Assembly (NCBI GenBank): GCA_017620335.1
Contig: JAFZQO010000007.1
Coordinates: 101,544 to 165,543 of the forward strand
Direction: 5' to 3'
DNA from: Bacteroidales bacterium
GTDB taxonomy: Bacteria > Bacteroidota > Bacteroidia > Bacteroidales > UBA932
Length of the DNA: 64,000 bases
A program made the translations under genes and the position numbers. Below the pieces are notes generated by a model that saw only the letters and a program-made list of their open reading frames with translations, searched no databases and was not told where the DNA came from. Shown piece by piece: positions 41,065 through 48,606 of this stretch (position 1 is the first letter of the stretch; each line of letters starts with the position of its first letter).

Positions 41065-41120
41065 CGGAACCATGGAGTTGGTTTCGCTAAAAGCATTCAT
41101 TAGAATGAATACTTTTTTTT
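41065..41120 (+). ncRNA. Putative small RNA D (3' part)
   Basis: A hairpin CGGAACC-ATGGAGTT-GGTTTCG (41065-41086) is followed by a terminator hairpin ATTCAT-TAGA-ATGAAT (41095-41110) and eight T. The hairpin-linker-terminator order copies RNAs A and B. A convincing promoter is not seen, so the 5' end is unknown and the structure could be only a terminator. Confidence 0.35.
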
Positions 41121-41170
41121 GATAATTCCTTTTTGTTCTTCTCATTCTCTTTATATTCCAGGTGTTTTAC

Positions 41171-41178
41171 TATTTTTG
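41171..41178 (+). promoter_or_regulatory. -7 element of the MazG-like / GIY-YIG helicase operon
   Basis: TATTTTTG lies 22 bases before the ATG; TTTA about 18 bases upstream is a poor -33 match. Confidence 0.45.
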
Positions 41179-41200
41179 TATCAGAAAACCCCAAATCAAC

Positions 41201-41530
41201 ATGTCAGACATTCAAGAGATTACGGCTGCCATCGCCCAGTTTAACCGTGATAGGGATTGGGATCAGTTCCACAATGGAAAAGACTTGAGCATTGCGCTCT
41301 CAATCGAAGCTTCTGAACTCCTTGAACTCTTCCTGTGGAAGGATCCTAAAGACGTCAAGCGAGAGAAGATTAGTGAAGAACTTGCCGATGTGTTCTGCTA
41401 TGCTTTCCAGATGGCTGATCGATATGGTTTCGATGTGAAAGAAATCGTAATGGAAAAGTTAGCAAAGAATGCTGAAAAATATCCGGTTGAGAAAGCCCGT
41501 GGAGTAGCCACGAAATACACTGAACTATAA
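41201..41530 (+). CDS. MazG-like nucleotide pyrophosphohydrolase
   Basis: The 109-residue protein has the all-alpha NTP pyrophosphatase signature: SIALSIEASELLELFLW (the EExxE-like metal helix) and KISEELADVFCYAFQM (ExxD). It hydrolyses nucleoside triphosphates or modified dNTPs to the monophosphate. Its TAA overlaps the ATG of the helicase gene (TAATG), so the two are translationally coupled. The codon and base use is AT-richer than the flanking genome. Confidence 0.87.
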   Translation: MSDIQEITAAIAQFNRDRDWDQFHNGKDLSIALSIEASELLELFLWKDPKDVKREKISEELADVFCYAFQMADRYGFDVKEIVMEKLAKNAEKYPVEKARGVATKYTEL

Positions 41531-43272
41531 TGGAGATGTACCAACACAGGACGGTCATTACTGATATTCCTTTCAACAAGAATGGGATTGAAAGCCTGAA
41601 GTCTATAAGTCGCAGAAAACCTGACGATTTTGATAAATGGCCAGTTGTCTATATTATTGACGACGGCTTGAAGAAATACGCCTATGTCGGGGAAACCACG
41701 AATATCCAGCGTAGGATGGACCAGCATCTCGGTAATACTCACAGGAAAGGCCTGACAATCGCGCATATTATCCATAATCATTCATTCAATAAATCCGTAA
41801 TCCTTGACCTTGAGGCTTTCTTGATTAACTACATGCACGCTGACGGGCAGTTTGTTCTTCAAAACGGCAACGGTGGTCAACACTGCCATTATTATTATGA
41901 CAGAGATGATTATAAATTACTGTTCAAGGAGATATGGGCTAGTTTAAGAAAGAAGAAACTGGTTTCACAGGACCTTTCTGTCATCGAGAACAGTGACCTG
42001 TTCAAATATTCGCCATTCAAGACTCTGACACAGGACCAGTACGACATTACTGAAGAAGTACTGAAAAACCTTTCTCAAGACATACTTGATGGATGTCCGA
42101 GCATTTCTATAATCAACGGGGGAGCGGGTACCGGCAAGTCCATTCTCGGTGTGTTTTTGGTAAAACTTCTGGTGGATTCTCAGGATGATTTGGGATGGAG
42201 CACGGAAGATAAGGACCTTGAAGATAATCTCTCCGATATTGCCGCGAGACTTAAGGGGAATAAAAAACTGAAAATAGCCTATGTGGTGCCGATGCAGGGC
42301 TTCAGGAAAACCATAAGCAACGTCTTCAAAAGCATCAAGGGGTTGAAATCGAGTATGGTACTCAGCCCGGCAGATGTGGCGAATTCCAAGGAGCTTTTCG
42401 ATATTCTCATCGTCGATGAGGCTCATAGGCTACGCAGGCGTTTCGGACTATCCTCTCCATTCGACTATCATGCATTCGACAAGAAGAACAAGGCTTTAGG
42501 TTGCGGCGAAGAGGGCACGGAGTTGGATTGGATCTTGAAAAAGAGCCGGCATCAAATTCTCTTTTACGATTCCTCCCAGTCTATTAAGCCTGCAGACATC
42601 CAGCCATCTGTTTTCAGTTCTATCGTCAACAAGCCTGGAACTCATTCATATCAGTTGACGTCACAACTGAGATGTAAGGGTGGAGACGATTACATTGATT
42701 ATGTCAACGGTATTCTATCCTGTACTGCTGATTTTCGAAGGACAATCGAAGGGTATGATTTCAGGCTTTTCGAAGACGTCCAGGATATGTTCGATGCAAT
42801 AAAAGAGAAGGAATCCGTGCATGGACTATGTCGTATGATTGCCGGTTATGCATGGGATTGGGCCACTAAGGGAAAGAGACTTGAAGAGATCAAGGCTAAG
42901 GGAATCTATGACATCGATATAGATGGTTATCACTATGTCTGGAATACTACTGATAAAGACTGGATCAATTCAGAGAATTCCATTAATGAGATAGGTTGCA
43001 TCCATACGACCCAAGGATTCGACTTGAATTATGCCGGAATCATTATTGGACCTGAATTTACCTACGACCCGGCAAGAAATGAGATAATCGTAATAAAAGA
43101 ACTGTACAAAGATGGTCCTGGAAAGTTTAAGGCGAGGACCGGAACAGACTTGAAAGAGTACATACTCAATATTTACAAAACCCTTTTGGCAAGGGGCATA
43201 CTCGGAACCTATGTATATGCCTGTGATCCTTGTTTGCAGGAGTATCTGAGACGCTTTATTCCCGTCAGATAA
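41530..43272 (+). CDS. GIY-YIG nuclease domain fused to DUF2075 (Schlafen-group 3-like) helicase
   Basis: The 580-residue protein has an N-terminal GIY-YIG-type domain (about 35-120: PVVYIIDDGLKKYAYVGETT, RRMDQH, the conserved Glu in LDLEAFLI, LQNGNGG) and a superfamily-1-type ATPase with Walker A GGAGTGKS (197-204), Walker B ILIVDEAHR (292-300) and later SQLRCKGG and TTQGFDLNYAG motifs. DUF2075 proteins fused to GIY-YIG nucleases and paired with MazG are suspected anti-phage or stress systems. The gene is AT-rich and precedes a convergent core gene. Confidence 0.87.
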   Translation: MEMYQHRTVITDIPFNKNGIESLKSISRRKPDDFDKWPVVYIIDDGLKKYAYVGETTNIQRRMDQHLGNTHRKGLTIAHIIHNHSFNKSVILDLEAFLINYMHADGQFVLQNGNGGQHCHYYYDRDDYKLLFKEIWASLRKKKLVSQDLSVIENSDLFKYSPFKTLTQDQYDITEEVLKNLSQDILDGCPSISIINGGAGTGKSILGVFLVKLLVDSQDDLGWSTEDKDLEDNLSDIAARLKGNKKLKIAYVVPMQGFRKTISNVFKSIKGLKSSMVLSPADVANSKELFDILIVDEAHRLRRRFGLSSPFDYHAFDKKNKALGCGEEGTELDWILKKSRHQILFYDSSQSIKPADIQPSVFSSIVNKPGTHSYQLTSQLRCKGGDDYIDYVNGILSCTADFRRTIEGYDFRLFEDVQDMFDAIKEKESVHGLCRMIAGYAWDWATKGKRLEEIKAKGIYDIDIDGYHYVWNTTDKDWINSENSINEIGCIHTTQGFDLNYAGIIIGPEFTYDPARNEIIVIKELYKDGPGKFKARTGTDLKEYILNIYKTLLARGILGTYVYACDPCLQEYLRRFIPVR

Positions 43273-43313
43273 TAGCGAAGTTTTTTTGTTAATCGCGATT
43301 AACCCCTTGATGC

Positions 43314-44441
43314 TCAAAACTTCACCCCCACCTTCGCACTAGCCGACCATCTGGAGAATTTGCCGGAGGAGTCGATGGTCTCGAAGAGGAGGTTGTAGTC
43401 GGAGACGTCGGTGCGGCCGGTGTAGGCGAAGCTGTCGTAGCTGCCGTCGATGCTGACGAAGAAGTTGTCCCAGGAGTAGATCGCTCCGGCCCGGACCACG
43501 TAGTTCACCCTTATCTTTCCGTTCATGACGCTCTTCACCGGGACTTTTTTGCCGCCGGTTTCACGCTGGATCGTGGAGGTGAAGCGGTTGAGGATGGTGA
43601 GCATGGGGATGCCGGTGACGTTCATGGTGAGGTTGCGGAGGCCGGTCCCGTCCGCGCCGGGCTGCCGGTGGAGGAATACATGGTTGTACGAGAATCCTCC
43701 TCCCACTGACGCCTGCAGGGTGGTCTGCTTCGTCATTCCCATCATGAGGCCGGAGACCACCTCGTCGGGGTCGTATTCGACCATGCCCTGGATGAATTTG
43801 GCTCCGAGCATGAAGGTGCCGGCGGAGCGCCTCTGGATGACGTTCCCCCTATAGACAGCGGAGTATGCGAAGTCGCGGCGGTTGAGGGCGTAGTCGGCGT
43901 CCGCGATGAATGCGGTGACCTTCACCGGATTCTTGGTTTCGCCGGCCGCAAGGGTTTCGTCCAGATTGTCCCCGAGCTTGATGCCGACCTCGTATTCGAC
44001 CGGTCTCTTGAAGCCGATGTATTGCAACTGGAGGGCGGCGCCGGGGGAGAGGCAGGAGAAGGAAATGTCCCTCTTCGCGGCTTTCTTCCTGTCTCCGATT
44101 TTGTGGTTGATGCCTACCGAGAAATTGCCGTAGCCTACCTGCACGCCCATGTCCTTGTCGATGATTCCCTTGAGCCGGGTGGTGGAATAGGCCTCGAGGC
44201 TGCCGTCGGTGTAGGTGAGGTGGTTTTCCTGGGACATGCCCGCCTGGCGAAGGTCTCCCGTCAGGGAAATGGAAAAGTATGGCGCGGGCTGATAGACCGA
44301 CTTCGGGTCCAGCTGCACGGCAGGGGAGGAGATGTAGTGCACGAAGCGGTTCCACAGTGAATCCCGCTCCTGGGAGAAGCCTTGGAACGAGGCGGCTCCC
44401 AGGAGCATCAGCGTCACTGCTGCCCGGCGTGTAAGATGCAC
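43314..44441 (-). CDS. DUF4421 family outer-membrane-like protein
   Basis: The 375-residue exported protein has a signal peptide (HLTRRAAVTLMLLGAASF, cleavage near FS-QE) and alternating amphipathic strands ending in an aromatic-terminated VGVKF, suggesting an outer-membrane beta barrel. MGVQVGYGNFSVGINHKIG is typical of DUF4421. Function unknown. The frame opens with GTG (44441); the first ATG (44408) would shorten the signal peptide. It follows a small exported protein gene by 4 bases. Confidence 0.75.
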   Translation of the reverse strand: MHLTRRAAVTLMLLGAASFQGFSQERDSLWNRFVHYISSPAVQLDPKSVYQPAPYFSISLTGDLRQAGMSQENHLTYTDGSLEAYSTTRLKGIIDKDMGVQVGYGNFSVGINHKIGDRKKAAKRDISFSCLSPGAALQLQYIGFKRPVEYEVGIKLGDNLDETLAAGETKNPVKVTAFIADADYALNRRDFAYSAVYRGNVIQRRSAGTFMLGAKFIQGMVEYDPDEVVSGLMMGMTKQTTLQASVGGGFSYNHVFLHRQPGADGTGLRNLTMNVTGIPMLTILNRFTSTIQRETGGKKVPVKSVMNGKIRVNYVVRAGAIYSWDNFFVSIDGSYDSFAYTGRTDVSDYNLLFETIDSSGKFSRWSASAKVGVKF

Positions 44442-44445
44442 TCCC

Positions 44446-44964
44446 TTAGAAATTGAGTGCGAGGCCGAAGCCGTTCGGGGTGGCGCCGAGGCGGTAGGTC
44501 ACGGCCACGCCGTTGGCGTGGTCGGCGACCCAGTTGAGGCGCCTCTTGCCGATGGCCTTGAGGACGATGCCTCCCGTAAGGGCGGTTCCGCCCAACGAAG
44601 TGAGGATGGAGCTGCCAAGGTACATGAGGGCGATCGTCTCATCGTCTTCAGCCGCGGCTGTCAGGTCGTCGTAGCCTTCATCGCTGGCTTTGAGCGACGT
44701 CATCACTGCTCCCGCTAGACCGGCGCCGAGACCGATGACGCCGCCGGTGATGAGGCCCCTTCCGGACTTGAACTGCTTGCGGGCTCCGACAATGGTCTCT
44801 TCATAGACATCATTGCCCACGAGGTTGATCAATTGCTGGTCCGTCAGGACGGTCTTGTTGAGGTCCACGATGTTGGCGCCCTTGCGGGCATACTGCGCAT
44901 TGGCGTTCTGTGCGATGCACAGGAAAGCGGCCACGACGCCGCAAAGAATCAAAACTTTCTTCAT
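44446..44964 (-). CDS. Exported glycine-rich protein of unknown function
   Basis: The 172-residue protein has a signal peptide (cleavage near ANA-QY) and two glycine-rich hydrophobic segments (LITGGVIGLGAGLAGAVM and LGSSILTSLGGTALTGGIVL) that could span a membrane. The C-terminus AVTYRLGATPNGFGLALNF ends with Phe, as outer-membrane strands do. I do not recognise the family. It is in an operon with the DUF4421 gene. Its leader contains four copies of GAACTTGAA. Confidence 0.7.
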   Translation of the reverse strand: MKKVLILCGVVAAFLCIAQNANAQYARKGANIVDLNKTVLTDQQLINLVGNDVYEETIVGARKQFKSGRGLITGGVIGLGAGLAGAVMTSLKASDEGYDDLTAAAEDDETIALMYLGSSILTSLGGTALTGGIVLKAIGKRRLNWVADHANGVAVTYRLGATPNGFGLALNF

Positions 44965-44976
44965 GATAACACTTTC

Positions 44977-45026
44977 TTCAAGTTCAAACTCTCTTCAAGT
45001 TCGCTTTCAAGTTCACTTTCAAGTTC
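44977..45026 (-). repeat. Four GAACTTGAA repeats in the mRNA leader
   Basis: On the minus strand GAACTTGAA occurs at complement 44977-44985, 44994-45002, 45006-45014 and 45018-45026; the last three are spaced 12 bases. They lie between the -7 box (45043-45050) and the ATG (44964), hence in the untranslated leader. Confidence 0.75.
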
Positions 45027-45042
45027 GCTTGGCTTCAACACG

Positions 45043-45074
45043 CAAAATTACTCAAATGCCCCCGCATTTCCAAA
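45043..45074 (-). promoter_or_regulatory. Promoter of the exported-protein/DUF4421 operon
   Basis: On the minus strand TTTG (45071-45074), 20 bases, TAATTTTG (45043-45050): full consensus. A polypyrimidine (plus-strand) tract starts immediately at 45075. Confidence 0.75.
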
Positions 45075-45270
45075 TCCGCCCGGCCCCTCTCTCCTCCCTC
45101 TTCCTCGCTCTGCCCCTTTCCCGTACGCCACCCTTTTCTTCCCCCTCTCTTTTCCCGCTCTCCTCCTTTCCCTTTCCCGCTTTTCTCTCTTCCTCCCGCT
45201 CCGTCTCCCTTCCTCCCTTTCTTCCCGCACCCTCTCTTCCGGGCTCTCCCTTCTCCCTCTATTGTCCCCC
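45075..45270. repeat. Long polypyrimidine tract upstream of the promoter at 45043-45074
   Basis: About 195 bases are almost wholly C/T on the plus strand (purines on the coding strand of the downstream operon). It connects directly to hairpin island 4. No gene is seen here. Confidence 0.7.
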
Positions 45271-45280
45271 GCACACATTT

Positions 45281-45635
45281 TGCGGTAGGTGGAAGGGGCA
45301 ACTGCGGTAGGTGGAAAAAGATTACTGGGATCTACCGCGTTTATTCGCATAGAAGAGCGTTTTGCGCGGTAGGTGACAGGGTAATTATCCCACCTACCGC
45401 ACTGACATGTACCACCTACCGCGTGGGGCATTTTTCCGAGGGTCCTGGCGCGGCAAGTGCCGTAGGATGGCGTTTTGTGCTCCAGACCCTGGTGGCAGAG
45501 GTGGGGGTCTGGCGCAGGAAACGGCCACTGAGGCAGGTCGGTGCTCCAGACCCCTCGGGAAATCACCGGATTGCCCGCAGGTCACGGCGTTTTCGGGCTG
45601 ACGTGCGGGAAATGCCCGCAAGTCACGGCGTTTTC
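45281..45635. repeat. Intergenic hairpin island 4
   Basis: TGCGGTAGGTGG occurs at 45281 and TGCGGTAGGTGG again at 45303, GCGCGGTAGGTG near 45365, and the inverted form CACCTACCGC twice (about 45391 and 45412), giving several possible stems. GTGCTCCAGACCC is duplicated (45477 and 45541). Two CCCGCAGGTCACGGCGTTTT-type units start at 45574 and 45615 (the second CCCGCAAG), matching the repeats at 36811-36978. Between 45640 and 45980 I see no gene. Confidence 0.75.
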
Positions 45636-45983
45636 TGCCTCAGATTCGCGAAAAAGATGCAGAAAAGAGATGAATGATGCAGATAATCCCATTTTCTTCA
45701 GAATAGATTTCAGCGGCAATTATGCTCAGGAACGAAAACGGCCACTGATAGACAATAATGCTCTTAACCCCGGATTGTTATCCTGGGTAAGGAGCGAAAA
45801 GTGGCGTGAAACGCACATTTTGCGCTTGTCCAGGATTAGCCATCGCTGCGCGATGCCTTTTCCTGGGCGTCGTCACGGCAGAGCAATCGGCGCAGCAAAC
45901 GCCCGTGGTCGCTTTGCTCCCACGCAGCGTTTCCTGTAAGCAATCTCTTACAAAAGCGAGCTTTTGACGGGCTCGCTTACATG

Positions 45984-46017
45984 AAACGCCCCGCAAGTTC
46001 TTACTTGCGGGGCGTTT
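45984..46017. terminator. Strong bidirectional terminator next to tRNA-Arg
   Basis: AAACGCCCCGCAAG-TTCTTA-CTTGCGGGGCGTTT is a perfect 14-bp stem with A/T-flanked ends. It lies 23 bases downstream (minus strand) of the tRNA gene and probably ends its transcript. Confidence 0.8.
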
Positions 46018-46039
46018 GCTTGCGCTGATTGCTCTGCGC

Positions 46040-46116
46040 TGGTGACTCCTACAGGATTCAAACCTGTAACCTTCTGATCCGTAGTCAGATGCTCTATTCA
46101 GTTGAGCTAAGGAGCC
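46040..46116 (-). tRNA. tRNA-Arg (anticodon ACG), CCA encoded
   Basis: The minus strand folds as a tRNA: acceptor GGCTCCT pairs with AGGAGTC (one G-U), anticodon stem TCTGA/TCAGA encloses CTACGGA with anticodon ACG, and the T arm contains GGTTTGAATCC. The CCA end is encoded at complement 46040-46042. It is flanked downstream by the terminator at 45984-46017 and upstream by rplS. Confidence 0.93.
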
Positions 46117-46143
46117 GTTTCAGGGACTCAGGGTCCCGTATTT

Positions 46144-46518
46144 CTAGTCTTCGGCCTTCTTGACGAACTTCTTCTCCTTGATCCTGGCCTTCTTGCCGGC
46201 GAGGTTGCGGAGGTAGAAGATGCGCGCCCTGCGGACCTTACCGACCTTGTTGAGCTCGATCGACTCGATGGAAGGAAGCTCGTAAGGGAAAATCCTCTCG
46301 ACTCCGATGCCGCCGGAAACCTTGCGGATGGTGAAAGTCCTGGTGAACGGGGTGGCACCGCAAATCTGGATGACGACGCCCTTGAACTTCTGAAGTCTTT
46401 CCTTGTCACCTTCCTTGATCCTGTAGGTCACGGTGATGGTGTCACCGGCCTTGAACTCAGGATAGGAAGCGGCCTTGTTCTGAGAGAATGCCTGCTCTAC
46501 AATCTTGATGTAATCCAT
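46144..46518 (-). CDS. rplS: 50S ribosomal protein L19
   Basis: The 124-residue protein is full-length L19: GDTITVTYRIKEGDKERLQ, FKGVVIQI, FTIRKVSGGIGVERIFP and KVGKVRRARIFYLRNLAGK. It sits at the 30S-50S interface. The ATG at 46516-46518 (MDYIKIVEQAF) is the family start. A consensus promoter lies 84 bases upstream, and the tRNA-Arg gene follows in the same direction. Confidence 0.97.
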   Translation of the reverse strand: MDYIKIVEQAFSQNKAASYPEFKAGDTITVTYRIKEGDKERLQKFKGVVIQICGATPFTRTFTIRKVSGGIGVERIFPYELPSIESIELNKVGKVRRARIFYLRNLAGKKARIKEKKFVKKAED

Positions 46519-46601
46519 AACAATCAAAAATCTGTTTCAAGCGCAACGTTACTTTAACAAACTAAACCCAAATACAGTAAGAGGTTGCTTTTTGTGGACT
46601 G

Positions 46602-46633
46602 CAAAGGTATGTATTAGTTTTCTATTCGCCAAA
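46602..46633 (-). promoter_or_regulatory. Promoter of rplS
   Basis: On the minus strand TTTG, a 20-base spacer and TACCTTTG (46602-46609) give the full Bacteroidota consensus. The -33 element overlaps the 3' end of dnaJ. Confidence 0.65.
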
Positions 46634-47818
46634 CTTTTTTCCAAGTTTTTCGAAAAGATTCTTGTCCTCGCGGCTCAGGTTGGGCCTGAAGCTCTCGCTG
46701 CCCTGCATGGATTCCAGGGCCCTGCGCTCGTCGCGGCTAAGTCTCTTGGGAATCCAGACCATGACCTGGACGAAGAGGTCGCCGCGGCCGGAGCCGTACC
46801 CGCTGACGGCGGGGAGGCCCTTGCCGCGCAGCTTGAGCGTCGTGCCGGACTGGGTGCCGGGCTCGACCTTGACCCTGGTGCTGCCGTCGAGGCAGGGGAC
46901 CGTGATGTCACAGCCGAGCATTGCGTCCACGACGCTGATCACCTGGGTGTAATAGAGGTTCATGCCTTCGCGCTGGAGCTGGGGATGCTTAGTCTCCTTG
47001 ATGACGACGAGCAGGTCGCCGTTGGTGCCGTTGTGCGTGGCGGAATGGCCTTCGCCGCGGACGGTGAGCTGCATTCCTTCCTCGACGCCTGCAGGGATCT
47101 TGACCTTGACGGTCTCGCGCCTGCGTACGAGTCCGGTGCCGCTGCAGGTGCGGCAGGGGTTGGAAACGATGGTGCCTTCGCCGTGGCACTGGGGGCAGGT
47201 GGAATAGGCCACGGTGCGCCCGAATAGGGAATTGGTGATGTTCTGCACCTGGCCGGAGCCCTTGCAGGTCGGGCAGGTCTTGATGTCCGAGGAATTGCGC
47301 GTGCCCTTGCCCAGGCAGTCGGGGCAGGGACGGTTGCGCTCGATGGTGACCTCCTTCTCGACGCCGGAGGCGATCTCCTCGAGGGTGAGGGTGACGCTGG
47401 TGCGGATGTCGCGGCCGCGATAGACGCGCTGCTGTTGCTGGCCTCCGCCGAAGCCGAATCCGCCGAATCCGCTTCCGAAGCCTCCGAATCCTCCGAAACG
47501 CCCTCCGAAGAGGTCGTTGAGGATGTCGTTAAGGTTCCCGAAGCCCTGGCTCCAGTCGGGGGCTCCGCCAGCGCCTTCGACGCCGGCGAATCCGAACTGG
47601 TCGTAGCGGGCCTTCTTGTCAGGGTCGCTGAGGACGGAATATGCCTCGGAGGCCTCCTTGAACTTCTCCTCGGCGGTCTTCTTCTCCTGGTCCGTGCCGC
47701 TGACCCAGCGGTCCGGATGCCATTTGAGGGCGGCCTTCCTGTAGGCGCCCTTTATGTCGTCCGGCGAGGCGTTCTTGTCGACGCCCAGCACTTCGTAATA
47801 GTCTCTTCTCTCTGCCAT
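46622..47818 (-). CDS. dnaJ: Chaperone DnaJ
   Basis: The 398-residue protein is a class I Hsp40: J-domain with HPD (34-36), glycine/phenylalanine-rich linker (about 75-125), four zinc-finger repeats (CPDCLGKG, CPTCKGSG, CPQCHGEG, CRTCSGTG) and the C-terminal substrate-binding domains. It stimulates DnaK and passes on unfolded clients. ATG at 47816-47818 gives MAERRDYYEVLG. It follows grpE by 4 bases; dnaK is not in the window. Confidence 0.97.
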   Translation of the reverse strand: MAERRDYYEVLGVDKNASPDDIKGAYRKAALKWHPDRWVSGTDQEKKTAEEKFKEASEAYSVLSDPDKKARYDQFGFAGVEGAGGAPDWSQGFGNLNDILNDLFGGRFGGFGGFGSGFGGFGFGGGQQQQRVYRGRDIRTSVTLTLEEIASGVEKEVTIERNRPCPDCLGKGTRNSSDIKTCPTCKGSGQVQNITNSLFGRTVAYSTCPQCHGEGTIVSNPCRTCSGTGLVRRRETVKVKIPAGVEEGMQLTVRGEGHSATHNGTNGDLLVVIKETKHPQLQREGMNLYYTQVISVVDAMLGCDITVPCLDGSTRVKVEPGTQSGTTLKLRGKGLPAVSGYGSGRGDLFVQVMVWIPKRLSRDERRALESMQGSESFRPNLSREDKNLFEKLGKKFGE

Positions 47819-47822
47819 GTCG

Positions 47823-48449
47823 TTATGCTCCCACAACTACTTTCGCGTAGCGCAATACTTTTCCGTTGAGGAGGTATCCGGTCTGGACGACGTCCATGAC
47901 CTTGCCCTTCATCGACTCGTCCGGGGCGGGGAACTGCGTGACCGCCTCGTGGAAGTCCACGTCGAACTTCTCGCCCTTGGCCTCGATGACGCTCAGGCCC
48001 TTGGTCTTGAGATAGCCCATCAACTTGTTGTAGATCAAGCTAGTACCCTCTTTGGCGGCTTCGTCGCTGGACTCCTCGAGCATGGCCATGGCCCGCTCGA
48101 AGTCGTCCAGGACGGGCAGCAGGCCCTTGATGGTGTCCGCTGACGCGGACCCCACAAGGCTCAGCCTGTCCTCGGCGCTCCTGCGGCGGAAGGTCTCGAA
48201 CTCGGCCATAAGGCGCAGATAGTCGTCCTTGGCGTCCTTGTACCTGGCCTCCATGTCTTCGGCCTTGGTCTGGCTCTCGATGAGCTTCTTCTCGCTTTCA
48301 GCGAGCTTCTTCTCGAGTTCCTCGACCTTCTTGGCCTCCCTCTTCAGTTCCTTCTTCGAGGGCTGGGGCTCTTCCTTGACGGTCTCTTCCTGTACGGACT
48401 GCTCCTGTACGGTATCCTTCTCTTCGATATCTATATTCTCTTTTGCCAT
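47823..48449 (-). CDS. grpE: Nucleotide exchange factor GrpE
   Basis: The 208-residue protein has an acidic, disordered N-terminus, a long coiled coil (about 45-110) and the GrpE head with VLDDFERAM, GVE-like FDVDFHEAV and a C-terminal VVQTGYLLNGKVLRYAKVVV. It releases ADP from DnaK. The ATG at 48447-48449 is used. It forms an operon with dnaJ. Confidence 0.96.
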   Translation of the reverse strand: MAKENIDIEEKDTVQEQSVQEETVKEEPQPSKKELKREAKKVEELEKKLAESEKKLIESQTKAEDMEARYKDAKDDYLRLMAEFETFRRRSAEDRLSLVGSASADTIKGLLPVLDDFERAMAMLEESSDEAAKEGTSLIYNKLMGYLKTKGLSVIEAKGEKFDVDFHEAVTQFPAPDESMKGKVMDVVQTGYLLNGKVLRYAKVVVGA

Positions 48450-48572
48450 AATGCGGTGAATTGTTTTCCTTAGCATGCACAAATAATCTGCCAACCCCCC
48501 GGAACTGCCACTTTGTCAGCGGTCTGCAGGCGTTTGGCCTGCAAAAGTACTATTTTATTTCCGGATTATTCC

Positions 48573-48580
48573 TATCTTTG
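48573..48580 (+). promoter_or_regulatory. -7 element of the yhhQ-queF operon
   Basis: TATCTTTG, followed by a leader of about 55 bases that contains the probable preQ1 riboswitch; TTTA-like -33 region. Confidence 0.6.
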
Positions 48581-48606
48581 CGGCGAGATCGGCCGCCGAG
48601 GCCGGT

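Noticed and set aside
44813-45310. Ser/Pro-rich plus-strand ORFs through the pyrimidine tract
   Set aside because: They arise from the C/T-rich sequence in all three frames and have no promoter or homology.
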